Shown here in pieces: positions 1-13,600 of a stretch of DNA of 64,000 bases. The notes beneath the pieces are model-generated. The model did not search any database. It was not told the DNA's origin and worked only from the letters and a program-made list of their open reading frames with translations. The position numbers and the translations under genes were made by a program. Every line of letters begins with the position of its first letter. Position 1 is the stretch's first letter. The stretch spans positions 6,875,279 to 6,939,278 of the forward strand of contig CM119270.1 in the NCBI GenBank assembly GCA_051294375.1, read 5' to 3'. The DNA comes from Paraspadella gotoi. Lineage: Eukaryota; Chaetognatha.

Positions 1-836
1 AAGTTCGTTTACGACGTATAATGAACTCTGGATTTCCCAGTGGCGCCTTACCGAGCTTTAACATCTACGTTAATTCTATTCTATCTTAATGTAACGAGAC
101 AATTCAACGATTAGAATATTAGTTTTTCATAAATCTTAAAAAACGCTTTCCCAAGCAGCGTTTCTATATCCGAGTGTCCTTTTGTCTATTTTCACCCAAA
201 ACGTTTGAAAAACTTTCAACCGTAATAGCGTCTTTGAAAATTTACCCACGGCAGCCGAATCGACCGCGGAATTCGGTCGTAAGCCCCCGTATCGGACCAC
301 CAATCTGTCCCTCTTATAAAACCACCCACTCGCGAACTCAACTACCGCCCACCTTCCCCCCCCACACACCCCTCTCTTCCCAACCCACTCTATTATCCCT
401 CGAGACGCTCATTTTTTTTTTTGCTTTTAAGAAGAGTGAGTTTTTCTTTTGCTGAAAAAGAAAAGAAAAATAAGGGTTTTTTTTCATCAGATTTTTTTTC
501 TTTTTTTATTCTTTTAATGGATTCTTAGGAGATCGAGCGACGAGCAAAGTTTTCACGAGGATTTTCTCCATGATGATTTTGTTGTAAAAAAAAAGTCGTC
601 GGATTTCTTACGTATGGTATGGTATGGTAAGGTATGGTATGGTATGGTATGGTATCGTATGGAATGGTATGGTAAGGTTAAGCCACCTCCACACTGTCCG
701 TCTTCAGCCTCAGCGGAATTAATTTTCTTGTCTCGACTCTCGACGGTCCTTCCCCAGCTTTTTCGATTCTGGCTAAAATGTGACGAGACCGTTTTAAACA
801 TGCCAGCGACGTGAGGCCGTCGATGTGGGTCCTCAG
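1..836. other. Intergenic sequence with a (TATGG)n microsatellite
   Basis: No gene recognised. The stretch is AT-rich with homopolymer T and A runs. A degenerate TATGG pentamer array lies at about 610-677. The short open frames here are translations of the repeat or of T-rich sequence and carry no recognisable protein features. Confidence 0.6.
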
Positions 837-928
837 TGTCTACGCCAACTGGTGAGATACTCCACGCCCCGGAACTCACCGGCAATTCCTCCGTTGCCGT
901 CGTGCTCCGTTTAAGAAAGGATTTTACG
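837..928 (+). CDS. Candidate internal exon, unknown protein
   Basis: An open frame of about 30 codons is bounded by a CTCAG acceptor (ends 836) and an ACG|GTGAGT donor (after 928). It reads STPTGEILHAPELTG and then a basic stretch ending RLRKDFT. Codon use resembles that of the confirmed genes in the window. The exon would start with two bases of a split codon and end in phase 0. No partner exon was found: downstream to 2.5 kb there are only simple repeats, and the upstream part would lie outside the window. It could be a chance open frame; the donor match is the best support. Confidence 0.3.
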
Positions 929-1432
929 GTGAGTTAGTTGTAATGTTTCGTTGTTTTAGTATAATAATTAATATAATTTCTCTCTTCATTGTCAAGATTT
1001 TATCTCTTCGATGGTGCCTTTTCTTTTCGGTTTAACTGTTGTTATCGTGATATTAACCGTTGCCGCCGTAGTCACCGTCATCATCGTCGTCGTCACCGTC
1101 ATCATCTTTTTCGTCACCGTCATCATCCTCGTCGTCACTGTCGTCATCTCCATCTCGTCGTCATTGCTGTCATCATTTTCATAAATCATATAATAGTTTC
1201 AATACGATCCTCACGTTTTAACATTGTCATCGTCATTACCATCGTCATCATCGTCATCTTCGACGGCCTCATCGTCGTCATCGTCTTCTTCGTCGTCGTT
1301 GTTGTCGTCTTCGTCATCCTCGTACTTGATATTCGTCCCAACGCCTCCCTCTCACTTCGCGACGCCTCGTTAAAAGATTTTCCAGTCTCCTTATCATTTT
1401 TATCTCTCCCTCCCTACCTCCCTACCACCTTC

Positions 1433-1471
<39 letters not shown>

Positions 1472-2560
1472 TTTTTCTGATTCTTGCTTCTTTCCATTCT
1501 ATCTTTCTTTATTTCTCTTCTTATCCTTCTTCTTTTCCGCCATTTTTACAACAATTTTCAATTTTCTCTTCTTCATCACATCATTTCTCAATTTTTCATC
1601 TATATCCATTATTCTTCCTCTCCCTCCCTCTCCATCCCCCTCCCTCTCACCCTTCCTCCCTCCTCCCCCTCCTTCCCCTCCCCCCTCCGCCCCGCCCTCC
1701 CCCTCCTTTTCCCTCTCTTCCCAGAAATTATCGTTGTACTCTTTTTAAAAAAAATCCTTTCTAACTTTTATTTTTGCATTAATTGTGAGCGTTACTCATT
1801 CAATATCCATTTATCACGACCCTTTTTTACGCTTAAAAATTTGCATTCGATTTTCGTAAGTAGATGTACAATGTTTTTTTTTAGAGTCGTTGTCGTCGTC
1901 GTTGTCGTCGTCGTTGTTGTTGTTCTCCTCTTCGTCCTTCTTTTTGTTGTTGACTCCGAGGAATTTGTGTTAAAAAAAAAAAAAAAAAAATAAGGATTTC
2001 AAGCCGGAGATTTTGTCTGCTTAGAATTTTTAATTAAGGCCCCGACGGAGGGGAAGGCTGAAAATAGCCTCGTCACCCGGTCTTGCGCGGCTCTGGTGAT
2101 TTTGCAGCTCGTTGAATCCGTCGGCTAAAAATGTGACGACGGCAAGCGTTGTATTATGCATCGTATTTACATACACGAGTTGTAGTTTAGCTAATTATAA
2201 ATTTTAATTCATTAAAATAAACGTAGTTAAAATAAAAACAAAACACTTCTATTTTGTAAACTAATTTTAAAAACAACGAAAAGAAAGGAAACTATACAAA
2301 TTTTAATTAACAGTGCTTGTGCTCGTGTTTGTTCCGACAGACTTAAATATTAAGATTGAAGTTGTTTTTTTTAGTATTTTAATGGAACTCAAAGACAAAA
2401 CGAAGCTATTACGATAATCTGTGGTAGCAATTAAAAGCTTTATTATCCTCAACAAACAAAGCAAAAAACCAGAGATAATTTTGCATAAAATTGTCTTAAA
2501 ACGTTTTTGGGCAAACATTAGCTTGCCGGTTTGCGAGAGTACAAACTACAAAAATTACCT
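929..2560. repeat. Simple-sequence-rich spacer
   Basis: This spacer holds interrupted (CGTCAT)n and related trinucleotide repeats at about 1056-1330, a (CTTT)n array at about 1434-1477, pyrimidine-rich sequence at 1600-1720, a (GTC/GTT)n tract at about 1885-1930 and a poly-A run near 1972-1990. The longest open frames on both strands are made of these repeats (His/Arg-, Val- or Ser/Pro-rich). I see no gene. Confidence 0.65.
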
Positions 2561-3517
2561 CTGAGGCTTAGCTTTTGCCATAAATAGCAGCCTTCCTAAC
2601 AAGCAAACGTTCATCGGTGCAAGAATTAACCTCAAAAGCAACTGCGAGCTCCAACGGATTGTTTATCGTTGCCATACCAACGACCCGGGCGCCGAGTGAA
2701 GGCTCTCGCGCCACTCCATCGCGCCGAGTGGAACCGGCGGCCGAAGAAATGATGCTATAAATAGCCTGGCGCCGTCGAGACTTAGTTTTCATTCGAGATT
2801 CCATCTTCATCCGAGAAATTGTCCGAGAAGAAGAAGAAGAAGAAGAAGAAGGAGATGAAGAAGAAGATTGAGAAGGAGAGGATAAAGAGAAAGACGGAGA
2901 AGGAGAGGAAAAAAAGAAAAAGGAAACTTGATTGGCTTTTTAGACGAACAACATTAGATTGACTCATGCATAATAAAAACCGAGTTGCCATCTCGAGTCT
3001 CACGCCGACGTCATTTTCTGAGAGGACGATGACCGTTTAGTTCAACTTTTTTTTTAAACTTTTTTTTAACTCAATACGTTTTATTTTTAACTCTGTCTCT
3101 ATTGTCAACTCGTTATTATTGGTTTTAACTCGACGATTTTATTTCACTTATTCACTGATTGTTCGTTCCTGTGCAACTTTACTCACCCAGCCGTTCCTAA
3201 CACTAAAATTTATAATAACTTTCCCTCGTAGAAGACGAAAATAGTAAGGCCGTGTGACCGTGTGGATTGACCGGCTCTCTCTCTCTCTTTTTTACTGTTG
3301 TTTCTTGAATTGAATTTGACTTTGTCATCTTCATCATTTTCGTCGTAGTATTGTGGAGCCTCGTCGTCGTCGTCGTCGTCGTCGAGATCGTCGTCGTCGT
3401 TGTCGTCGTCTCTTCAGCTTTTAACTGCCTTCGCACTGATTACAACGAAAATTCAACATCAGAATGACGCCTAACGACGACCGAACGATGAAAGCGCCAA
3501 TTAAAAGGGAAGAATGA

Positions 3518-3576
<59 letters not shown>

Positions 3577-3984
3577 TTTCTTTTCTAAATTTCTTACGAG
3601 CTCATTTTTTCTCATAAATACGAAATCTAAAGTCCACGAAATGCTGATTGAAGACATTTATTTAATTTAGTCAACTAATAAGTCAATAAATAAATTAATA
3701 ATTATCAAATACGAGCAGCATCATTGATCTCAGTGGTGGCACGTTTAAAAAAAAAAAACAAATCAAATCAAAACGAAACGAAACAAAAGGAAACAAAAGA
3801 GCAACGATTCCCTTCTTCAATGAAAAAACACGAAATTCTCGAGCATCGGCGGGAGAGACTGAAAAATCCGGTTGTCGCCTCCCTTGGCCTCTCGGCACCG
3901 GAACCGAAGAACCCCCGGCGCCAAAAGACGCCGGATGGCGGCGCGGGAGAGCGAGAGGAGCGACGCCGGCGTCGAGGAGGCGGC
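2561..3984. other. Clean contig end, later re-copied in noisy form
   Basis: Non-coding sequence with (GAA)n near 2825-2860, a (CGT)n tract at about 3360-3410 and a (CT)n run at about 3519-3570. From 2668 onward it is the clean counterpart of the noisy sequence at 4010-~5402 and 24075-~25467. For example, the (CGT)n tract is regular here and broken by single-base insertions in those copies. The sequence stops at a 25-N run. Confidence 0.7.
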
Positions 3985-4009
3985 NNNNNNNNNNNNNNNN
4001 NNNNNNNNN
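3985..4009. other. Assembly gap (25 N)
   Basis: This is a run of exactly 25 N. The same size recurs at 5880, 24050 and 54210, so it is a fixed-size marker rather than a measured gap. The bases after it match position 2668, so the sequence jumps back about 1.3 kb across the gap. Confidence 0.95.
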
Positions 4010-5574
4010 CGTTGCCATACCAACGACCGGCGCCCGAGTGAAGGCTGCTCGCGCCACTCCATCGCGCCGAGTGGAACCGGCGCCCGAAAGAAATGATTGT
4101 ATAAAAATAGCCTGGCGCCGTCGAGACTTAGTTTTCATTCGAGATTCGCATCTTCATCCGAGAAATTGTCGGAAAGAAGAGAAGAAGAAGAAGAAGGAGA
4201 TGAAAGAAGATGATAAGGAGAGGATAAGAGAAAGACGGGAAGAAGGAGAGAAAAAGAAAAAGGAAAAACTTGATTGCTTTTTTAGACGAACAACATTTAG
4301 ATTTGACTCATGCATGAATAAAAACCGAAGTTGCCATCTCGAGTCTCACGCCGACGTCATTTCTCTGAGAGGACGATGACCTTAGTTCAACTTTTTTTTT
4401 AAACTTTTTTTTAACTCAATACGTTTTTTTTAACTCTGTCTCTATTGTCAACTGTTATTATTGGTTTTATAACTCGAACATTTTATTTTCACTTATTTCA
4501 CTGATTGTTCGTTCCTGTGCAACTTTACTTCACCAGCAACCGTTCCTAACACTAAAAATTAATAACTTTCCCTCGTAGAAGGACGAAAATAGTAAGGCCG
4601 TGACCGTTGTGGATTGACCGGCTCTCTCTCTCTCTTTTTACTGTTGGTTCTTGAATTGAATTTGACTTTGTCATCTTCATCATTTTCGTCGTAAAGTATT
4701 GTGGAGCCTCGGTCGTCGTACGTCGTTCGTCGTCGAGATCGTTTCGTGTCGATTGTCGGGTGCGTCTCTTCAGCCATTTTAATGCCTTCGCACTGTTACA
4801 ACGAAAATTCAAATCAGAATAGCCTAACGACGACGCCGAACCGATGTGAAAGACGTTGCCAATTATTAAAAGGGGAAGAATGACTCTTCTCTTTTCTCTT
4901 CTCTCTTCTCTTTTTTTTTCTTCTTCTCTCTCCTTTCTTTCTTTCCCTTTTCTTCTTTTTCTTTCCTTCTCTCTCTCTCTCTCTCTTCTCTTTTTCTTTT
5001 CTAAAATTTTTACGAGCTCATTTTCTCATAAATACGAAATCTAAAGGTCACGAAAGCTTGATTTGAAGACATTTATTTTAATTTAGTCCAACTAATTAAG
5101 TCAATAAATAAAATTAAATTATCAATACGAGCAGCAATCATTGATTCTCAGTGGCTGGCACGTTTAAAAAAAAAAAAACAATCAATCAAACGAAAACGAA
5201 ACAAAAGGAAACAAAAGGAGCAACGTTCCCTTCTTCAATAAAAACACGAAATTCTCGAGCATCAGGCCGGGGGGAGAGACTTGAAAATCCGGTTGTCGCC
5301 TCCCTGGCCTTCGCACCGGACCGAAGAACCCCCGGCGCCCAAAAGACGCCGGATGGCGGCGCGGAGAGCGAGAGAAGCGACGCCGGCGTACGAGGAGGCG
5401 GCGAGAAGGACGCGGCGGATTGCGCGTTGGGTCGGGCGGCGCTGGAGGGTTGGAAGGGGGGGAGGAGGGCGTTGAGATAGGAAGGGAAGAAATAAGGTCA
5501 AATTTATGAAAAGTCTTAACATGCTTTTCTCTTTCTTTCTCTTTCTCTCTCTCCTCTCTCTCTCTCTCTCTCTG

Positions 5575-5606
<32 letters not shown>

Positions 5607-5879
5607 AGCAGTTATGCTTACTTTTCAACAAAAAAATTTATTTCTGAAGATCTTGCATGAATAGAACACACGACATTTTTTACTACTACATAGTAAACAA
5701 TAATCTAGTATTTTCATAAAAATAACTCGTTACACAACCGTATTTAGGCTTTGTTGCCAACCAACGGACAGAGAGACAGAAACGCAGACAGATTAAGTCG
5801 TCGAATGAAGAAAAACTGCTTGACGTCCACAATTCGTGATTGGCACAGAAAAGACGACGACGAAGATGGCGACGACAAA

Positions 5880-5904
5880 NNNNNNNNNNNNNNNNNNNNN
5901 NNNN
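5880..5904. other. Assembly gap (25 N)
   Basis: A fixed-size 25-N run inside the noisy block. The corresponding sequence is present without N at about 25943-26012, where GAC/GAT-type trinucleotide repeats occur. Confidence 0.95.
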
Positions 5905-7416
5905 GATGGACGACGACATGACCGAGCCGGCGCCCGGTCAACATTAATGTGGATCGCAAGTTAATGCCGGAAGTAGCAAGATAAAAGATTATCTCAAAAG
6001 GTTCGATGCTGAGATGATGATGATGATGATGATGATGATGATCATGATGATGATGATGATGACGATGATGAAGATGATGTACGATGATGCCTGATTATAA
6101 TGAAGATGAAGATGAAAATAAGATAATGATGCCGACGACATTGATGATGATGATGATGATAATATGATGCTGATGATGATGATGATGTGATTATAATACA
6201 GATTAAAAATAATGATAATAACTATCGCAACAAAAACGACGAGGAGGATCGAATCTTCCGATACAGAGAAAGCCACAACAACAACAACAACAACTACCAC
6301 TCCGACCGACAATAGCAAAAAAAACCAACTGGCCTTCCCCCCCCCATTTCCTTACAAATGTGTCCTTTTTCCGCCACAAAATCAAAGAAAACATTTATTG
6401 AACGTAAAGAAAATTAAGAATAACGGTTTTCTTCTTTCTCTGACAAGAAAAGGAAAAGGAAAGAGAGGGAGAAAACTGAAGAAGGATTAGGTGTGGAAAG
6501 GGGTTAAAGATGGAAAAGAAAAGAGAGAGAGAGAGAGACGAGAGAGAGAGAGGAGAATGAGAGAAGGAGATAGAGACGAACAGACAGTCGCGAACACAAT
6601 TAACCATAGAGGTAATCCAAAATATAACTTTATGAAATTGGTACAACTGTAAACCAGAATTAAAAATTATTCATTCATTAATAAATAAGCTATCTTGCCC
6701 CTGACTTTGGACAGGGCTTTGTGGTTTAAGGCCTCCATCACTCCTACAGAATAATAACATGCAGGTTCCCTCTCTCACGCTTGTTTATTCATCCCAGAGT
6801 CCTGCTTCCCAATCCTATATTTTTACAGTATTCGTGGCGGTCATTGTCCGGCTGACTCATTCCCCCAAGTCCTGACCCGTTGGATCATTGAGTAAAAGCC
6901 TTCAGCTCATGACCCTCGGCTTTGGCAGGGTTAGGACGGCCGGTAAACCTCGCTTGGGGGCGTGGCAACCCCCCCCGTTGACCCGTTCCATGGCGGATAG
7001 ATCTGGTTCATCATGTTACTTTTTGTATTTTTAGATGCCCTTACCGCCTTATACATATTGTAACATTTTTTCTATCGTAGAGTGGTTACATCGACACGTT
7101 TGGGTGAAATAAAATTTCGGAGGAGTCGAAGCAGCAAGATCATCGTGAGCAAAGAACAACAAATAAACAAAAACGCAAAAGTATAAAAATAACTAAATAA
7201 TAATGAAGGAAAATGGAGGGAGAAAAATTCTTGCGTGAAATAAATGAAACCTGAAAAAAAAAAGGAAAAGTTAGTTTGAAGTGTAAAGAAAAGGAAGGAT
7301 CGAGATCCAGAACTAATCAAAGCGACAGATCGAGAAGAGTGGCATTCTGGCCGATATCTCTCTCTTTCTCGTCTCTCGTCTCTCTCTTTCTCTCTTCCTT
7401 TCTCTCTTTCTCTCTT

Positions 7417-7452
<36 letters not shown>

Positions 7453-7535
7453 TCCCTATCCCTTCCTTTATTTCCTCTACATTTTTTTCTCTATCTCACT
7501 CTCCCACCGATACTCTCTTCTCTCTCCTCTCTTCT

Positions 7536-7567
<32 letters not shown>

Positions 7568-10124
7568 CTCTCTTTCTCTTCTCTCTCTTTCTCTCCTTCT
7601 CCACTTAATCACAGAGAAAGTAGAAAAGTTTGGAAAAGAAAAAATTGTCAGAGTTCAACGAACGAGAACGATGGGAGAGAGAGAGAGGAGGAAGATTGTT
7701 ATCGGCGACGGGGGCGAGAGGGGGAAAGGGAAGAAAAGAAAGGGAGGAAGGAAAGGGGGAAATAAAAAGGAAAGAGAGAGAAATGCAAGGGATAAAGCGC
7801 CCTTCCACACGAGAGCCGTCTATGCTCGTCAGAAGAGAGAGAGGGATGGGGGGGATGAGTGAGGGAGGAGAGGAGAGAGGAGACAGAAGAGGATGGAGGA
7901 GAGAGAGAGAGAGGAGAGAGAGGGGGAGATAAGGAGGAGAAGAAGAGGGAGAGAAGCTATTAATTAATCTTTTTGATAAATCCGGGATAAATTATTACTT
8001 TCTTCTTTTCTCGTTCAGCTTATTGAATAGAGGAAGAGAAGAGGAAGAGGAAGGGGAAGAGAGGGAAGAGGAAAAGGAAAAAAGAAGAAAGATAAAGAAA
8101 TATGATAGCCAGTTTAATCAGGGTTCTAGTTAAAAGAAAGAAAGAAAGAAAGAAAGAAAGGGACAGAAAGAAAGAAAGAGAAAGAAAGAAAAAAGACAAG
8201 AAGAAAGAAGAAAGAAAAGACACGAAAGAAAAAAAAAGAAAGAAAGAAAAAAGAAAGAACGAAAGAAACAGTCCATCATTCATTTCTTTATTTCTAATAT
8301 CCCTCTTTTGATTCATCCATCTTTTGTCATTTTCGTGATCATCTGTCCGTCGTCCGTCGTCGTCGTCCGTCGTTCGTCGTCGTCCTCGTTCCGCCTTCTA
8401 AACAAACGATAAACAAATCCTGAACGAAACTTTTTTATTTTCCCAATCATTTTTAAATTCCATCCTCACTCGGATTGAAGAGGACGTTTTCCCTCTATAC
8501 TTTAACGGCCCACCTAATGTTTCAAAATCTAACTTAACGCCCCTTAATGCTTTAAACACCCCAAGGTTCCTTGAACCCGCCCACCCCCCCAGAGGTCCAT
8601 ACCTCATATCTCCGATCCTCACTGTCCAAAGTCACGCCAAAGTCGCCCAAGTGTCCCAGCGTAAGTCAGTGGCTAAAACAACCACCGGTTACCACGGTGG
8701 CCAGAGACATGACCCACGTGAAAATCCTAAAGCGTCCTCCATATCGCCCTATATAACCCTCACCTCATCGATAAGCGAAACCCCCTCGCCTTACTCTCCT
8801 TCTTAGTCGCTTTTCAATAACTTAAGCCTTACCTTCCCCTACCCTCGGCCGTTCCCCCCAGAGGCGAAACTGACCTCGGAAAGCGCGGAGATATGCTCAC
8901 TAACGCGATATTTCCGGAAACAAAAGGCAAAACATTGCGAACCTCATGGGCCGCCGGGCGTGTTTCGGGGACGAGAGAGGAAGGGTAAGGAATGTATAGC
9001 GGGAGATTGTGTGTGAGTGTGATGTGATGTGTGGTGATTCGTGATTGATGTGGGAAGTGTAGCGTGTGAGGAAAGGGTGTTGAAGAGTTTATCGTGTAAG
9101 CAAGTGAGCGCGGATCAGAATCGCTTCAATGTCAGGAATTTTTTCTTTCTGGCCTGAGATTTTTCAAAAATTTAGTGACGTTTTAAAAATTTTATTTGGA
9201 TTCAAAGATTGAACAGCTTGGTTATTATTTTATTGTTAATTATACGAGTGTAAAATAAATTTTGTTTTGAATTATTGCGCGAAGGTTATGTAAATCCAGT
9301 TTTTTTGTAAGAATCAAAACTTTGTACGAATTGAGGAAAACGTTCGGAATTGGAAACTAAAACGAAAATACAAAAAAGTTTTGTCGTTAACAAAAAAACA
9401 ATTTGTCATCATATGTAAAAACCTAAAACGCAGGGAATCAAAAGTCCCTACAAATAAAAACGAAAAACGTAGACAAATAACTGATAAAATAAATGTTATG
9501 AAAGAAATTTTTAAAAAGAATCGCTACATTTTGATTAATGGCTTCAAATCGAACCCACTCAAACGAGATTCACAAATCACAAATCCCAAAATTTTTTTTA
9601 GCTTTCACCTGGCCCCCCTACCTCTTCTCCTGCCCTCCCCTCCTTTACCCTAATCCCTTTCCTCAACTTCCCCCCCACTCCAATCTCTCCGCCTTCCCTC
9701 CCTCCCCCCCTCCACCCCTTCTTTTAAAAAAAAGAACATGTGGCCTCATCGATTGAAACCTGTTTACCGATTTTCAAGGCGACGACGAAATCATGCCAAA
9801 CTTTCCCCTTTTCGACCTTCGAGACTCCGTTTCAAATCTCCACTCGATTTCAACGAATTTTCCTTCTCCTATTTTTTTTTCACTTTTCTCACTTTTCTCA
9901 CCACTTTTTGCAAACAATAAACTCTTGACCCCAATTTGGTTGTTTGTGGGTGGGGGGCGATTGGGTATGGTAGGGGAGGAAGGGGTAAGAGAAAAGAAAA
10001 GGTTTCATGGGGGGAGATAGCAATAAAAAAGGAAAAGGAAAACGTCCTTTCTGATTCGATGATTGAGATATGGAATTTCCAAAAATGTGAATAAATATAT
10101 ATTATATAATAATTTAAAAAAATA

Positions 10125-10160
<36 letters not shown>

Positions 10161-10609
10161 TAATATGAAGACTTTTCTTTAAAAGACAACGAGTCAACAA
10201 GTCATCAAAATGTCAAATAGTTTATTTAAGAATATTATCACCAGCGTCTCATATGCTTTTCCCCAAACGGTCACACACGGTGTTCTCAAATCTTTAGGGA
10301 TGCGAGGGGCAGAAAAACTGCGGCCTTTCAATTTGTTGAAGAATTGATTGTGTCTCGAGCTTTTTTTTTTCTCGTTTGTTCTCTAAAATTAAGTTTCCAA
10401 CGAAAAAGGTGCCAAATAAGGTTTTTGAACTTCGAATGGCGCGTTTGTAAACACGTTTTAAATTGAGGCAAAAATCTGCAGCATTTTTTGCATCAGTAAC
10501 TTTAGGAATTATTCCAAATTTCATAATTTTCTCTATCTTTCTTTCTTTCTTTCTCTCTCTCTCTTCCTCTCTTCTCTCTCTCTTCTCTCTCTCTCTCCTC
10601 TCTATCTTT

Positions 10610-10651
<42 letters not shown>

Positions 10652-13600
10652 CATCCTCTCTCCTCTCCCTTCTCTCTTCTCTCTCTCTCTCTCTCTCCTC
10701 CTCTCTCTCGCGCCTCACCTCCCTCCCCTCCCATCCTCTCCATTTCCACTCTTCTTCACTTCTCCTCGCGCCAAACTCGACGAGCCTCTCCACGGCGTCG
10801 ACGGCCGCCGCTCCGCCGCCCAACCCGTCGCCGTCATCCCATGCGCGTCGCTATGGCGCGACATTGGCGCGCCCCTCGCGCCACGCGTTGGGATTTTTAG
10901 GGCGGGATCTATGACGCATGGCGGGCTTGAATGGATGGATTATTATTTATTGATTATTTCTTTTATTTCTTATTTATTTTAATTTGATTTCTTTATTCTT
11001 ATTCTTTATTTATTTATTTATTATTATTTATTTATTTATTTTTATATTATTTATTTATTTATATATAATTTTATTTATATTTATTTATTATTTATTTATT
11101 ATATTTTAAACTATTTATTTATTTAATTATTTATTTTTATTTTTTTTTTTTTATTTATTTATTTATCTTATGTATCTATTTATTACTTCATTATTATTGA
11201 TTTATTTTATTTATTATTTATTATTTATTTATTTATTTATTATTTATTTATTTATTTATTTATTATTTATTAATAGAAAAATCAATTTTGCTCATTTGAT
11301 TCATTGAATTGATTTATCGATTGACTGAATAGTAAAATTCTGAGAAACGTTTAAATCACCTTACAAAACCGCCGAGTTTATCTCCACAACGAAAACTACA
11401 CCAAAACTCACTTACCCCACGAGGAAACTCCCAAAAAAACTCACCCAATGCAGCGGCTGAATCTTTCTCGTGAGTCTGAAATCGACGCTCGCCCCAAAGT
11501 CGAGAGGCGAAATATCGCTTCCATGTCACAGATTTGCAAGGTTGAGAGCCAACCCTAAAAGCACGCGATGAGAAAATTTGAAGCAAGGGGAAGAGACGAT
11601 TGGGAAATATACTCAAATTGAAAAAAACTATAAAGACCGAACAGACAGACGGGCAGAAAGATGAAGAGACAGACAGAAATAGGAAGACGGGATATAGCAA
11701 GAAAGTCAGGGCGACACTGCACAAATAGACTGGGGCAGCAGATACAGAAAAGACAGACTAACATACAGGCAACAGACCAAGAAACAGCAGGCAAACAGCA
11801 GACGACAGGCACAACCGGCACGAAAAGAGATCACATACAGGACCGACTAAAACGTGATCTTCTCCCCAAAGGCGTCCATCCGCTCTTCTAATGGGTAATC
11901 CACAGCGCATCCGACTTAAGGAAGAAAAGCAACGATGTTCGAAGTTGTGTTCGACGCTTTTAGAGGCGGTGCTTTCGTCTAGTGAGCGGAATACGGACGG
12001 TGGGTCATAGGAGTAGGCCATTAATCTAAGATATTACTTAGTGGGTCGACAAAGAATGGGGATCTCGACTGAGGTGAGCGGGGATTACGTCTCGAGTAGG
12101 TGGAGCGGATCGAAAAGTTCGATCCTTCCTGCAACTTCTACTACGTGTTCGGCACAATGCGTGCGCACTACAAATCGAATCTTTCATTCTTTTCTAGATA
12201 TTTATATATTAAAATCCTTTTTCATGCTCAACCTCCCCCCGCCCTTCACTAAACCTCGCAATCCTCCCGTCGAGGTCGGCGCCAACTCGGATCCGAGCAC
12301 TCGACATCTCCCGGTTTTCTTCACGTAGATGGCCGAAGATGAGCGGAGTGTTGAATTGTGGATTGTGGGGTTTGGTCAGCTCCTTTGGGAGGAGAGGGAA
12401 TGGACGGAGGTCGGTGGAAGTTAAATGGTTTTTGTTTTGTTTGTTTGTTTGGTTTTTTTTAATTCTCTGTCAAACTGTTTCCGCTCATAAAAAAATAAAA
12501 CTCAAGGAAAAAAAATAAAAGAAAAAGAAAAGAAGGAAAAGAAAAGGAAAGAAAAAGAAAAGGAAAAGAAAAGAAAAGAAAAGAAAAGAAAAGAAAAGGA
12601 AAAAAAGAAAGAAAGAAAGAATTAAGAAATAAAAAAAACCGAGCGAACGAACTAAACAAACAAACAAAAAAAAATCAACTAACAACGGACTCGAACCAAC
12701 CAACGAACAAATTGTTCTAATCTAACCAAACCACAGAAAACAAACAAATTAACGACACGAACGAACAAAAGAACGAACAACGAACGAACCCTCCGCAATA
12801 TTCTCATGATTTTGCACTCTTCATATGAATACTAAGAATCGCGACGTAAACTTTAAAATATTCACGACGTTTTTTTCTTTCTTTCTTTGTTTTTTTCGCT
12901 CAGCGAAATATGCGAAAGAGATTTTGATGATGGATAAAATGTTGAAGAAAAAATAAAAAAAAAATATAAAATAGTACGATGACGGACCGACGACGACGAC
13001 GACACGACGACGAACGAGAATATCATGAAAGAAATCAGAATATGGACTTTAGTTTTTACGTTGAAAAGATATCGAAAAAATGTGGTTATTTATTCCGTTC
13101 TGAAGTTAATTGTTTGACGACAAGTTTCGCTTTCATTTTGTACGACGGAAGAATGGGAATGTCCGAAATCTGAACTGCATTTTTTAATTACATTATTTAT
13201 TTTCATTTATTATATTTTATTTACATTCATATTTATTTATATTATTATATTATTTTATATTTATTATATTATATTTATTATATTTATTTATATTTATTTA
13301 TATTGTTTATATTATATTTATTTATTTCATATTTATTTATATTATTCATATTTATTCATATTATTTGCTATTCGCTTTCTTAATTACTTTTATTCACAAG
13401 TTCGCTCAGTCACCTGCTTCGGCCAACATCGGGCGATCTCGAAATGTCCCGCCCCGCAGCGCGACGTCACGGCGTCTCTCCGTCTTGTCGACGGCGTCGA
13501 CGTTGGCGCCGCGTCGAGAAAAGAATTCGCACGTCCGCCACCTGGTGGGGAAGAAGGCAAGTGGATTGATGCTTTTATTTCTTTGTTTTGTGCCTTTTTG

